NCBI GenBank assembly: GCA_964654185.1
Contig: CAZZIE010000069.1
Location: 1 to 21,517 of the forward strand
Origin: CAYFQV01 sp964654185
GTDB taxonomy: Bacteria > Spirochaetota > Spirochaetia > DSM-27196 > PWMO01
DNA: 21,517 nt
Reading direction: 5' to 3'
The translations under genes and the position numbers were made by a program. A model generated the notes under the pieces. The model had not been told where the DNA came from, searched no databases, and worked only from the letters and a program-made list of their open reading frames with translations. The stretch's first letter is position 1, and every line of letters begins with the position of its first letter. Shown here in pieces: positions 5,761 to 12,545 of this stretch.

Positions 5761-6702
5761 ATGATCGTCTGCGTCGGCGAAGCACTGATCGATTTCATTC
5801 CTCAGGACAACGAATCCGGGAGGACGTGCTTTCTTCCGTCACCCGGAGGTTCCCCGTACAACACCGCCATCTCACTGGCCCGCCTCGACGTGCCCGTGGG
5901 CTTCCTGGGGAAGCTCTCGACGGACTTTTTCGGGGACATGCTGATCGACCGACTCATCGACAACCGGGTGAACGTCGAACAAGTGATCCGCAGCGATCAG
6001 CCGACAACGCTCGCCTTCGTCACCCGGGATGAGAGGGGCGATGCGCGGTACGCCTTCTTTGCGGAGAACTCCGCCGACCGCAGTCTCCTCATGGACGATG
6101 TGCCCCCGGAGATGCCGACGAAGGAGGGCGCTCTGCTCTTCGGCTCCATCTCAACCCTCATGGAGCCGGGAGCCACGACCATCACCAGGCTGGTTGAACG
6201 AGAAGACAAGCGCAGGGTGGTCTCCTTCGATCCCAACGTCCGGTCCAATCTCATTCCGGATCGGGCGGCCTACGTTCAGAAGTTCGAGCATCTGGTGGCG
6301 CACACGACCATCGTCAAGATCAGCGACGACGACCTGGCCTGGGTCTATCCGGAGGCGTCTCCGAGAGATGCGGCGGGGCACCTCCTGGACCTCGGAACGC
6401 GCCTGGTTGTCCTCACGCGCGGCGCCGACGGTTCCACCGCAATCACACGGAACGCCACGGCGACGGCGCCCGCGGCGAAGACCACCATCTCCGACACGAT
6501 CGGTGCCGGAGACTCCTTCCACGGGGGCTTCCTGGGGTGGCTCCACAAGCACGGCAGCCTCTCAATTGACGGGGTCGCCGCGCTCACCGAGCAGGAGCTT
6601 CGCGACGCCCTCACCTTTGCCTCAGCCGTCGCCGGCATCACCTGCTCCCGAGCCGGGGCGGATCCCCCGACCGCAGGCGAAATCGACGCAGGAACGGCGT
6701 AA
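5761..6702 (+). CDS. PfkB-family carbohydrate kinase, probable fructokinase
   Basis: A 313-aa ribokinase-fold kinase that phosphorylates a sugar with ATP in the cytoplasm. The first PfkB signature is GGSPYNTAISLARL (about residues 29-42). The second, DTIGAGDSFHGGFL, contains the anion hole GAGD with the catalytic base D251. The N-terminal IVCVGEALIDFIP and the size are typical of bacterial fructokinases, though PfkB members are hard to assign to one sugar from sequence. The ATG at 5761 is chosen because GGAGG lies five bases upstream (5751-5755); the longer frame from 5749 would place this site inside the coding region. It is divergent from cheY and convergent with the HPF-like gene. The dehydrogenase at 2031-3293 might share a sugar pathway, but they are not linked by an operon. 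Confidence 0.86.
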   Translation: MIVCVGEALIDFIPQDNESGRTCFLPSPGGSPYNTAISLARLDVPVGFLGKLSTDFFGDMLIDRLIDNRVNVEQVIRSDQPTTLAFVTRDERGDARYAFFAENSADRSLLMDDVPPEMPTKEGALLFGSISTLMEPGATTITRLVEREDKRRVVSFDPNVRSNLIPDRAAYVQKFEHLVAHTTIVKISDDDLAWVYPEASPRDAAGHLLDLGTRLVVLTRGADGSTAITRNATATAPAAKTTISDTIGAGDSFHGGFLGWLHKHGSLSIDGVAALTEQELRDALTFASAVAGITCSRAGADPPTAGEIDAGTA

Positions 6703-6749
6703 CGCCCGGGCGGTGCGGCCCCGGTGGGGCGTGGCGCGGAACCGGCGGG

Positions 6750-6763
6750 CGCACCCCGGTGCG
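6750..6763. terminator. Hairpin between convergent kinase and HPF-like genes
   Basis: CGCACC-CC-GGTGCG is a six-base-pair perfect dyad in the 67-base GC-rich gap between two converging genes. There is no T tract on either side. It could weakly terminate transcription from both directions. Confidence 0.3.
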
Positions 6764-6769
6764 GCGCGG

Positions 6770-7390
6770 CTACTCCGTATGAGGCCCGCTGAAGCCCGGC
6801 AGGTCCTCCGACACCTTCCCGCGCCGGGCGCCGGGTTTGTCGACAATGCGCAGACTGCTCGCCTGGAGGCCCTTCTCTCCCATCTCTTCGCTGTAGTAGA
6901 CGCCGGTTCCCTTGGTGAGCCGATCGAAGTCGTTGTTGAGAACGCTGTTCTTGTGGAAGTAGATGTCGCGTCCGTCGAGGTTCTTCAGGAATCCGTAACC
7001 TTCGTCGTGAAAGACCTTGTCGACAATGGCGTTCATCTCAGGCCGGCGATCGCGCTTGACCTCCCCGTCCTGCCGCTCACTGAGCTCCTGCAGCTGACGG
7101 CGGGCACCGTCGAAGGCATCCAGTATGACGGTCGTCAGCTCCTCATGCATCTCGCCCTGCCCGGGCTCCCGTTTCGAGACAATCTCATGGCCCGGTGGGA
7201 CGGTAACATCGATCCTGACTCTGTAAGGGCTGCCACTCCTGATGTGCTCGTTCGGCTTCTCAACGCTCACGCGACAGCTGGAGATGTGGTCGTTGACCTC
7301 TTCAAGATGGTCGACCTCGCCGTTTACGAGGTTGTCAATGGTCTCGTCCCGTTCGATATCCTTGTACGATATCTCGAGTGGAACGTTCAT
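6770..7390 (-). CDS. HPF/RaiA-like ribosome-associated protein fused to a cold-shock domain
   Basis: A 206-aa two-domain protein. Residues 1-105 resemble the hibernation-promoting factor/RaiA fold: an opening MNVPLEISYKDIERDETIDNLV-type strand-helix, a middle VRIDVTVPPGHEIVSKREPG segment, and the closing helix with a long acidic run (HEELTTVILDAFDGARRQLQEL). Residues about 119-184 form a cold-shock domain with RNP1-like GYGFLK (131-136) and RNP2-like DIYFHK (142-147). HPF proteins silence 70S ribosomes by sitting in the decoding channel; the cold-shock domain binds single-stranded RNA or DNA. The fusion suggests an RNA-tethered ribosome regulator. The ATG follows GGGAGGAGG by nine bases. It is 81 bases downstream of pepD on the same strand. 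Confidence 0.78.
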   Translation of the reverse strand: MNVPLEISYKDIERDETIDNLVNGEVDHLEEVNDHISSCRVSVEKPNEHIRSGSPYRVRIDVTVPPGHEIVSKREPGQGEMHEELTTVILDAFDGARRQLQELSERQDGEVKRDRRPEMNAIVDKVFHDEGYGFLKNLDGRDIYFHKNSVLNNDFDRLTKGTGVYYSEEMGEKGLQASSLRIVDKPGARRGKVSEDLPGFSGPHTE

Positions 7391-7456
7391 AGCAGGTGCC
7401 TCCTCCCGTGGTTGTTCACATCTGTGCCAAACCTACGGGGGAGGCGGCGCCGAACG

Positions 7457-7476
7457 AATAGGCCGTCCGGCCTATT
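7457..7476 (-). terminator. Hairpin overlapping the pepD stop codon
   Basis: AATAGGCC-N4-GGCCTATT, an eight-base-pair perfect stem with a tetraloop, begins within the last sense codon of pepD and includes its TAG stop. The following minus-strand sequence lacks a T tract. It may define the pepD mRNA end or separate its expression from the HPF-like gene downstream. Confidence 0.45.
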
Positions 7477-8920
7477 TCTCCCGGTACGAGGCGAGAAAGG
7501 CCTTCAGGAACTGCCAGATGCGGTCCAGCGATGGGATGTAGAGGCGTTCATCCGGGCTGTGCGGATTCTTGATCGTTGGGCCCAGGGAGATCATGTCCAT
7601 GCCCTCGAACTTCGCGCCGATCACCCCCGCCTCCAGACCCGCGTGCACCGCCTCCACCGTCGGCTTCTCGCCGAAGGTCTCCTCGTAGACGCGCATCGAC
7701 CGCGCCAGAAGCGGTGAGTCCATGTCGGGCTGCCAGGAGGGGTACTCACTGTCCCTTCGCCGGCCGGCACCGGCAAGTGCCGCAACGGCATCGACCCGGG
7801 CGTGTTGCGCCTCGAGCTGGCCGGGGACGGAGCTGCGCTGACTCACGAGAAACTCTACGGTCCCCTCCTTCCCGGTCACGGTGGCCAGGTTGCAGGAGGT
7901 CTCCACGAAGCCCTCGATCTCGTCGGAGACCTTCCAGACCCCGTGGGGAAGCGCGACGAGCATCTGCCACACCCGCTGGGAGGTCTCGAAGCTCATGACG
8001 TGCTTCGGGACTTCCTTTGCTGCCTCCCACCTGATGGTCACCTTCGGATCCCGCGTCTTGAGCTCCTGCCGCAACTCCCCCTGCAGGGAGGAGAGGAGCT
8101 CTCCCGCCGCACTCTCCTGACCCGCCGGAAGCACGACCGTAGCCTCGGCATCCCGGGGGATTGCGTTGTGCGCGCTGCCACCCTGCACCGCCACGAGTCG
8201 GACCGCCGCCTGTTGCGCGACAGTACGCAGGGCCCGCCCGAGAATTGAGTTTGCATTCGCACGGTTGAGGTGAATATCGACACCGGAGTGTCCGCCCGCC
8301 AGGCCGGACACCGTCAGGCGATAAACGGTGTGCCCCGCCGGCATGGGATCATGGGAGACAGGAAGGTCGATGGTGAGGTGCCTCCCGCCGGCGCAGCCCA
8401 CCGTCAGAATGCCCTCGTCCTCCGAGTCCAGGTTGAGGAGTATGCGCCCCGTCAGCATGGAGGGATCCAGCTCTGTGGCCCCGGTGAGACCGGTCTCTTC
8501 GTCCACCGTGAACAGAAGCTCCAGCGGCGGATGGGGCAGATCCTTGCTCTCGGCGATCGCCATGGCAAGGGCGACGGCAATGCCGTTGTCCGCCCCCAGG
8601 GTCGTCCGGTCCGCCCGGAGCCAGTCGCCGTCGCGGATCACCGTAATGGGGTCCTTCGTGAAGTCGTGCTCCTTGTCCGGAGTCTTCTCACAGACCATGT
8701 CCATATGCTGCTGGAGCACGATCACCGGGGCGGCCTCCAATCCCGGCGAGGGGGGTACGCGAACTACCAGGTTCCCCGCTTCGTCGGTCCGGTGCTCAAA
8801 GCCCTTCTCACCCGCCCAGGAGGCAAGCCACTCCCGAGCGCGGTCCTCCTCTTTGGACTTGCGGGGTATTGCATCAAGCTCTTCGAAGAGCGCCAGTACT
8901 CGTTCCGTTTCGGCTGTCAT
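7472..8920 (-). CDS. pepD: Aminoacyl-histidine dipeptidase (cytosol non-specific dipeptidase), M20 family
   Basis: A 482-aa zinc dipeptidase close to the 485-aa length of Escherichia coli PepD. Expected metal and catalytic residues are present: H72 and D74 (QQHMDM), bridging D111 (LGADNG), catalytic E141 and ligand E142 (VDEETGL), D165 (NLDSED), and H454 (KNPHSPDER). The lid/dimerisation region occupies roughly 195-390. The enzyme hydrolyses dipeptides such as X-His in the cytoplasm for amino-acid recycling. The ATG at 8920 follows AAGGAAGG. The start of the protein (MTAETERVLALFEELDAIPRKS) aligns with the usual family N-terminus, so the start is safe. HPF-CSD lies downstream on the same strand and may be partly cotranscribed. 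Confidence 0.93.
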   Translation of the reverse strand: MTAETERVLALFEELDAIPRKSKEEDRAREWLASWAGEKGFEHRTDEAGNLVVRVPPSPGLEAAPVIVLQQHMDMVCEKTPDKEHDFTKDPITVIRDGDWLRADRTTLGADNGIAVALAMAIAESKDLPHPPLELLFTVDEETGLTGATELDPSMLTGRILLNLDSEDEGILTVGCAGGRHLTIDLPVSHDPMPAGHTVYRLTVSGLAGGHSGVDIHLNRANANSILGRALRTVAQQAAVRLVAVQGGSAHNAIPRDAEATVVLPAGQESAAGELLSSLQGELRQELKTRDPKVTIRWEAAKEVPKHVMSFETSQRVWQMLVALPHGVWKVSDEIEGFVETSCNLATVTGKEGTVEFLVSQRSSVPGQLEAQHARVDAVAALAGAGRRRDSEYPSWQPDMDSPLLARSMRVYEETFGEKPTVEAVHAGLEAGVIGAKFEGMDMISLGPTIKNPHSPDERLYIPSLDRIWQFLKAFLASYREK

Positions 8921-9043
8921 GTCCCTTCCTTGTGAGTCGGTATCGGTCAGGCACCATGGTACTACCGCCCGCGCGGCCGCGCAAATGCCCCCGGCCGCGC
9001 GGCGGGGACGAGACGAGGCGCCGGAGCGCAGGCGAGGGCACGG

Positions 9044-9105
9044 GCGCGGGGCGGCGCAAGGCGGACGGCACGCGGCGCGGGGCGGCGCAAGGCGGACGGC
9101 ACGCG
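9044..9105. repeat. Perfect 31-bp tandem duplication with degenerate flanking copies
   Basis: Bases 9044-9074 and 9075-9105 are identical 31-bp units starting GCGCGGGGCGGCGCAAGG. A decayed third copy follows (about 9106-9124) and a gapped related copy seems to precede it. It fills most of the 264-base gap between divergent pepD and the sensor gene. The rest of that gap is GC-rich sequence and, at its right end, the sensor gene promoter. Confidence 0.9.
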
Positions 9106-9148
9106 GCCCGGAGCGTCGCAGGCACTCTTATGCGCCTTAATTGATTCA

Positions 9149-9177
9149 TTGACATAAACGGAGTTTTTGGCTACAAC
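9149..9177 (+). promoter_or_regulatory. Consensus-like promoter of the PAS sensor gene
   Basis: A perfect -35 TTGACA (9149-9154) and -10 TACAAC (9172-9177) are separated by exactly 17 bases, in the only AT-rich patch of this gap. The expected transcription start is base 9184, one base before the ATG at 9185. Confidence 0.7.
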
Positions 9178-9184
9178 CTACGCC

Positions 9185-11056
9185 ATGGCTGAGCGACACT
9201 TTCTGGTCCTGTCGCGGGACGAATCCTTCGAGGCGCACATTCGCGGATCTCTGGAGAACTCCTCCACGCACGTATACTGCCGAACCCATATGGACCTCGA
9301 TGACGAGGCGTTCCGGCGCCCCACCCTGGGGGTGTACATCGATCTTGACAGCGTCGACGAGGAGGCCGCCACGGCTGTCGCGGCGGCGATACCGAGCGCA
9401 GCGGCGGCCGGCCCCGACCGGACGGCGGCCATCGGGAGACTGGTCCAGGGGTATCAGTCGGTGCCGCTCCTGAAGGACGAGGGGCAGCACTGGATCGAGC
9501 TGATCCCGGGGATTGCGCGCCGGTTCGCCCACGCCACGGAGCGTGAGACCACCCAGCGAGACATCGTCAGGACGACGGCGCTGCGGTATCAACGACTCCT
9601 GGAGGCGCTGCCGGACATCGTTTACAAGGTGGATCCCAGGGGGCACTTCACCTACGTGAACCGCGCAGTGAAGCGTCTCGGGTACGAGCCGGAGGACTTG
9701 CTCGGCAAGCACTTCTCCGTGCTGCTATACCCCGGCGAGGTCGAGCGGGTTGGCCGGGAGTCCGTAGTGGACCGGATCCGGGAGTCCGGGGCGCTTCCCG
9801 ACAGCCCGCCGCAGCTCTTTGACGAGCGACGCTCCGGAGAGCGCCTGACCCGGGATCTCAACGTGCGGCTTCGCCGTCGGAATCCCGGTCCCGACGGCGG
9901 GCTCACCATGCACGCAGACGTCCTTGCCTACGGCGAGATCGCCGCGACGGGCAACTACACCCGCACTGAAGAGACGCTGCAGTTCACGGGAACCGTCGGG
10001 ATCATCCGTGACGTCACCGAGCGCTTCCAGGTTCAGCGCAATCTCACACGCCTCTCCGAGGTCGTCGAGCGGAGCAACAGAGGAGTCGTCGTGGTGGATG
10101 CCTCCGGGGCGGTGGATTACGCGAACTCCCGATTCTTCGCACTCCTGAACGCAGGTCCGGAAGAGGTCATGGGGCGTCGGATCGATCACATCGCCTGGGG
10201 CGAGCGCCTTCGGTGGGAAGCGGTGGCGGAGGCCATCCGTTCAACCGGCAAGTTCTGCGCGGACCTGCAACTCGCAGATGCGAGGGACCCGGAAAGCCTC
10301 ACCTGGTACGAGATCAGCGCCTACCCCATCAGCCTCCAGGAGTTCGGAGCCGACCAGGTGGTGATATTTCAGAGTGATATCCAGGAGCGGAAACAGCGCG
10401 AACGCGAACTGGCCCAGGCGCTCTCGCGGCAGGAGGCGTATCTGCGAGAGATCCACCACCGCGTCAAGAACAACCTCCAGATCATAACCAGCCTCTTCGC
10501 TCTGGACGAGCACGATGCCGACGGGGAATCCTCAATATCATCTGTCGTCGATCGGAATCTCGGCCGCCTGCGCATCATTGCCGCGGCGCACGAGCTCCTC
10601 GAGCACGCCGACGACATGGCCCGTGTGGATCTCAACACCTACGTGAACGATGTCGTTGCCGGGGTTCACGGTGCATCGGGGCAGGGCCTGCAAATCGCCC
10701 AGGACATTGCGCCGATTCGCCTGCCCCTTGATGCAATCGTCCCCCTGGGCCTCATGTTCCACGAGCTTGTCACCCAGGCCGTTCGGCATCATACGACCCG
10801 CGGCGCCGGCGCCGAGGCGATCCTGAGGCTGATCGGCCGATTCCAGGACGACACCTACTCCCTTGCCGTTCACGGCAACGATAATCTGAGAATCCACGCC
10901 CTTGTGGCGGACTCCCGGGAACTGCTTGCAGCGCTGTCGGAACAACTCGCCGCAGAAGCGAAGCCACTGGAGAACGGCTACGAGCTGACCTTCTCCGTCG
11001 GTCCGATGGAACGCTCGGAGCTGAATCGGCTGCATGTCGGCGCCGATCGCGCCTGA
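9185..11056 (+). CDS. PAS-domain sensor protein of the HisKA_2 histidine kinase family, catalytic domain degenerate
   Basis: A 623-aa cytoplasmic protein with no membrane segment. Residues 1-115 look like a degenerate receiver (LSRDESF in place of the acidic pair; D54-region LGVYIDLDS). PAS domain 1 runs about 138-285 (LLEALPDIVYKVDPRGHFTYVNRA...), PAS domain 2 about 290-410, then the HisKA_2 box EIHHRVKNNLQIITSLF from 422, with H425 as likely phosphoacceptor. The C-terminal ATPase region keeps an ELVTQAVRHH segment but with Q531 where the N-box asparagine is expected, and no DxGxG (G1) or GxG (G2) motif can be found. Kinase activity is therefore doubtful. I use the ATG at 9185; TTG at 9167 lies upstream of the expected transcript start. 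No response regulator is adjacent; recQ follows 56 bases on. Confidence 0.82.
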   Translation: MAERHFLVLSRDESFEAHIRGSLENSSTHVYCRTHMDLDDEAFRRPTLGVYIDLDSVDEEAATAVAAAIPSAAAAGPDRTAAIGRLVQGYQSVPLLKDEGQHWIELIPGIARRFAHATERETTQRDIVRTTALRYQRLLEALPDIVYKVDPRGHFTYVNRAVKRLGYEPEDLLGKHFSVLLYPGEVERVGRESVVDRIRESGALPDSPPQLFDERRSGERLTRDLNVRLRRRNPGPDGGLTMHADVLAYGEIAATGNYTRTEETLQFTGTVGIIRDVTERFQVQRNLTRLSEVVERSNRGVVVVDASGAVDYANSRFFALLNAGPEEVMGRRIDHIAWGERLRWEAVAEAIRSTGKFCADLQLADARDPESLTWYEISAYPISLQEFGADQVVIFQSDIQERKQRERELAQALSRQEAYLREIHHRVKNNLQIITSLFALDEHDADGESSISSVVDRNLGRLRIIAAAHELLEHADDMARVDLNTYVNDVVAGVHGASGQGLQIAQDIAPIRLPLDAIVPLGLMFHELVTQAVRHHTTRGAGAEAILRLIGRFQDDTYSLAVHGNDNLRIHALVADSRELLAALSEQLAAEAKPLENGYELTFSVGPMERSELNRLHVGADRA

Positions 11057-11112
11057 CGACCTCGGGCAGCGGCGGTTGAAGCAGGAGCGGTACCCGCAGC
11101 GTACGCTCTTGT

Positions 11113-12540
11113 GTGGAACATACTCTCGACACGGAACCTGCCCCGCCCGATCGCATCTCGGCTGCGGCCGCGCAACTTGGCATCTCCGCCGTCTTTCCAT
11201 TTCAGCGTCTGGTTGTTCATTCGATTCTTCGAACGGTCGACGACACCGATTCAGAGGAGGCGCGGCCGCGGGAGATCGTCGTGCTCCCGACCGGCGCAGG
11301 AAAGAGCCTGTGCTTTCAGCTCCCTGCCGCAATCCTGCCCGGTCTCACACTTGTTGTATTCCCACTCCTCGCCCTCATTGCCGATCAGAAGCGCCGACTG
11401 GATCAGATGGGGCTCCCGGCGGCCGTCCTTACCGGCTCAACGGAGCGTCAGGACCGTCGCCGCATGTTCGAAAGGGCACGCCGCGGCGAGTTGCGGGTTC
11501 TGTTGTCGAATCCTGAGACACTCGCAAGCCGCGCCGTAGCCACACAACTGGGAGACCTGCCCGTTTCTCATCTGGTGATCGATGAGGCACACTGCGTTAT
11601 TGAGTGGGGCAGGAGTTTCCGTCCCGCCTATCTCGATCTGGGCGCGCTCGTACGGGGTCTGAATGCGCCGCGGGTCACCGCCTTCACGGCCACGGCGTCA
11701 CCGTCCCTGCAGGAGGCTATCGCAGACAGCCTCTTCGGGTCTTCGCGCTGGAGTGTGATCACAGGCAGCCCCGACCGCCCCAACATCCACTACGCCGTCA
11801 TGCGCCCCGTCCATGTTGACCACACCCTGACCTGGCTGCTCCGGGATCCTGCCCCGTCCCGGAGCGGCTCCACCCTCTTCCCGGCAGTGGCGCGCCCGGC
11901 CATCGTCTTCTGCCCTACCCGTGACGAAAGCGAACGTACGGCACGGCTCCTGCGAGCGCGCCTCGGACAGTCTCATGTTCGCTTCTACCACGCGGGACTG
12001 AGCAGAGAGGAGAAGTCCGCAATCGAGGCGTGGTTCTTTGAGAGCGTAAACGGCGTCCTGTGCTCCACATGCGCGTACGGTATGGGGGTCGACAAAGCGA
12101 ATATCCGCACGGTGATTCACCGCGCCCCGCCGTCGTCGGTGGAGAGTTACCTGCAGGAGAGCGGCCGGGCGGGACGGGACGGGGGCCCGGCGCGGGCAAT
12201 CCTGCTTACGGAAAGCACTGACGCCGTAGATCCTCCGGCGCTCGCCGGGTACATCTCAACCACGGATTGTCGCCGCCGCTACCTCCTGCACGCCATGGGA
12301 GCCGACGGCGACTGCACCGGGTGTGATCGGTGTGACGGGGACCTTGATCCGTGCGCCGTGGAGTCGCGTATCCTGCGAAGAGTTATGCGGCGGCCCTTCG
12401 GGATGGATATCGATCATCTCGCCGGACGCCTGGCACTTGCCGGCGCTGAGCAGGACCTGGAGCTTCCGCCGTGGCATCGGCGCGATGTGGCCGCCGTCTC
12501 GAAGCGGTTGCGGCTGCACCGCAGGCACAGGCGCCGTTGA
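11113..12540 (+). CDS. recQ: RecQ-type ATP-dependent DNA helicase, short form
   Basis: A 475-aa superfamily 2 helicase that unwinds DNA 3' to 5' in recombination and repair. Walker A PTGAGKS (59-65), DEAH (157-160) followed by a diverged aromatic-rich loop EWGRSFRPAY, TAFTATAS (motif III) and QESGRAGRDG (motif VI) are all present. A RecQ zinc site follows: one Cys in TTDCRRR and three in GDCTGCDRC. The protein ends shortly after, so the winged-helix domain is very reduced and HRDC is absent, unlike the roughly 610-aa E. coli RecQ. Only a GTG start at 11113 is available because an in-frame stop lies at 11077; the nearest AGGAG is 25 bases upstream, so initiation is weak or coupled to the preceding gene. 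It ends five bases from the convergent solute-binding-protein gene. Confidence 0.88.
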   Translation: MEHTLDTEPAPPDRISAAAAQLGISAVFPFQRLVVHSILRTVDDTDSEEARPREIVVLPTGAGKSLCFQLPAAILPGLTLVVFPLLALIADQKRRLDQMGLPAAVLTGSTERQDRRRMFERARRGELRVLLSNPETLASRAVATQLGDLPVSHLVIDEAHCVIEWGRSFRPAYLDLGALVRGLNAPRVTAFTATASPSLQEAIADSLFGSSRWSVITGSPDRPNIHYAVMRPVHVDHTLTWLLRDPAPSRSGSTLFPAVARPAIVFCPTRDESERTARLLRARLGQSHVRFYHAGLSREEKSAIEAWFFESVNGVLCSTCAYGMGVDKANIRTVIHRAPPSSVESYLQESGRAGRDGGPARAILLTESTDAVDPPALAGYISTTDCRRRYLLHAMGADGDCTGCDRCDGDLDPCAVESRILRRVMRRPFGMDIDHLAGRLALAGAEQDLELPPWHRRDVAAVSKRLRLHRRHRRR

Positions 12541-12545
12541 CCCCG

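Noticed and set aside
7414..7431. Sigma-54-like TTGGCAC block upstream of the HPF-like gene
   Set aside because: The -24 part matches, but the -12 GC is missing at the required ten-base spacing (AA is there instead).
6029..7717. 562-codon plus-strand ORF overlapping the kinase and HPF-like genes
   Set aside because: It is out of frame with the PfkB kinase and antisense to two recognisable proteins; its composition is Arg/Ser/Pro-rich as in shadow frames.
9167..9184. TTG start for the PAS sensor protein
   Set aside because: The TTG lies upstream of the transcript start predicted from TTGACA-17-TACAAC, and its GGAG is only three bases away, too close.
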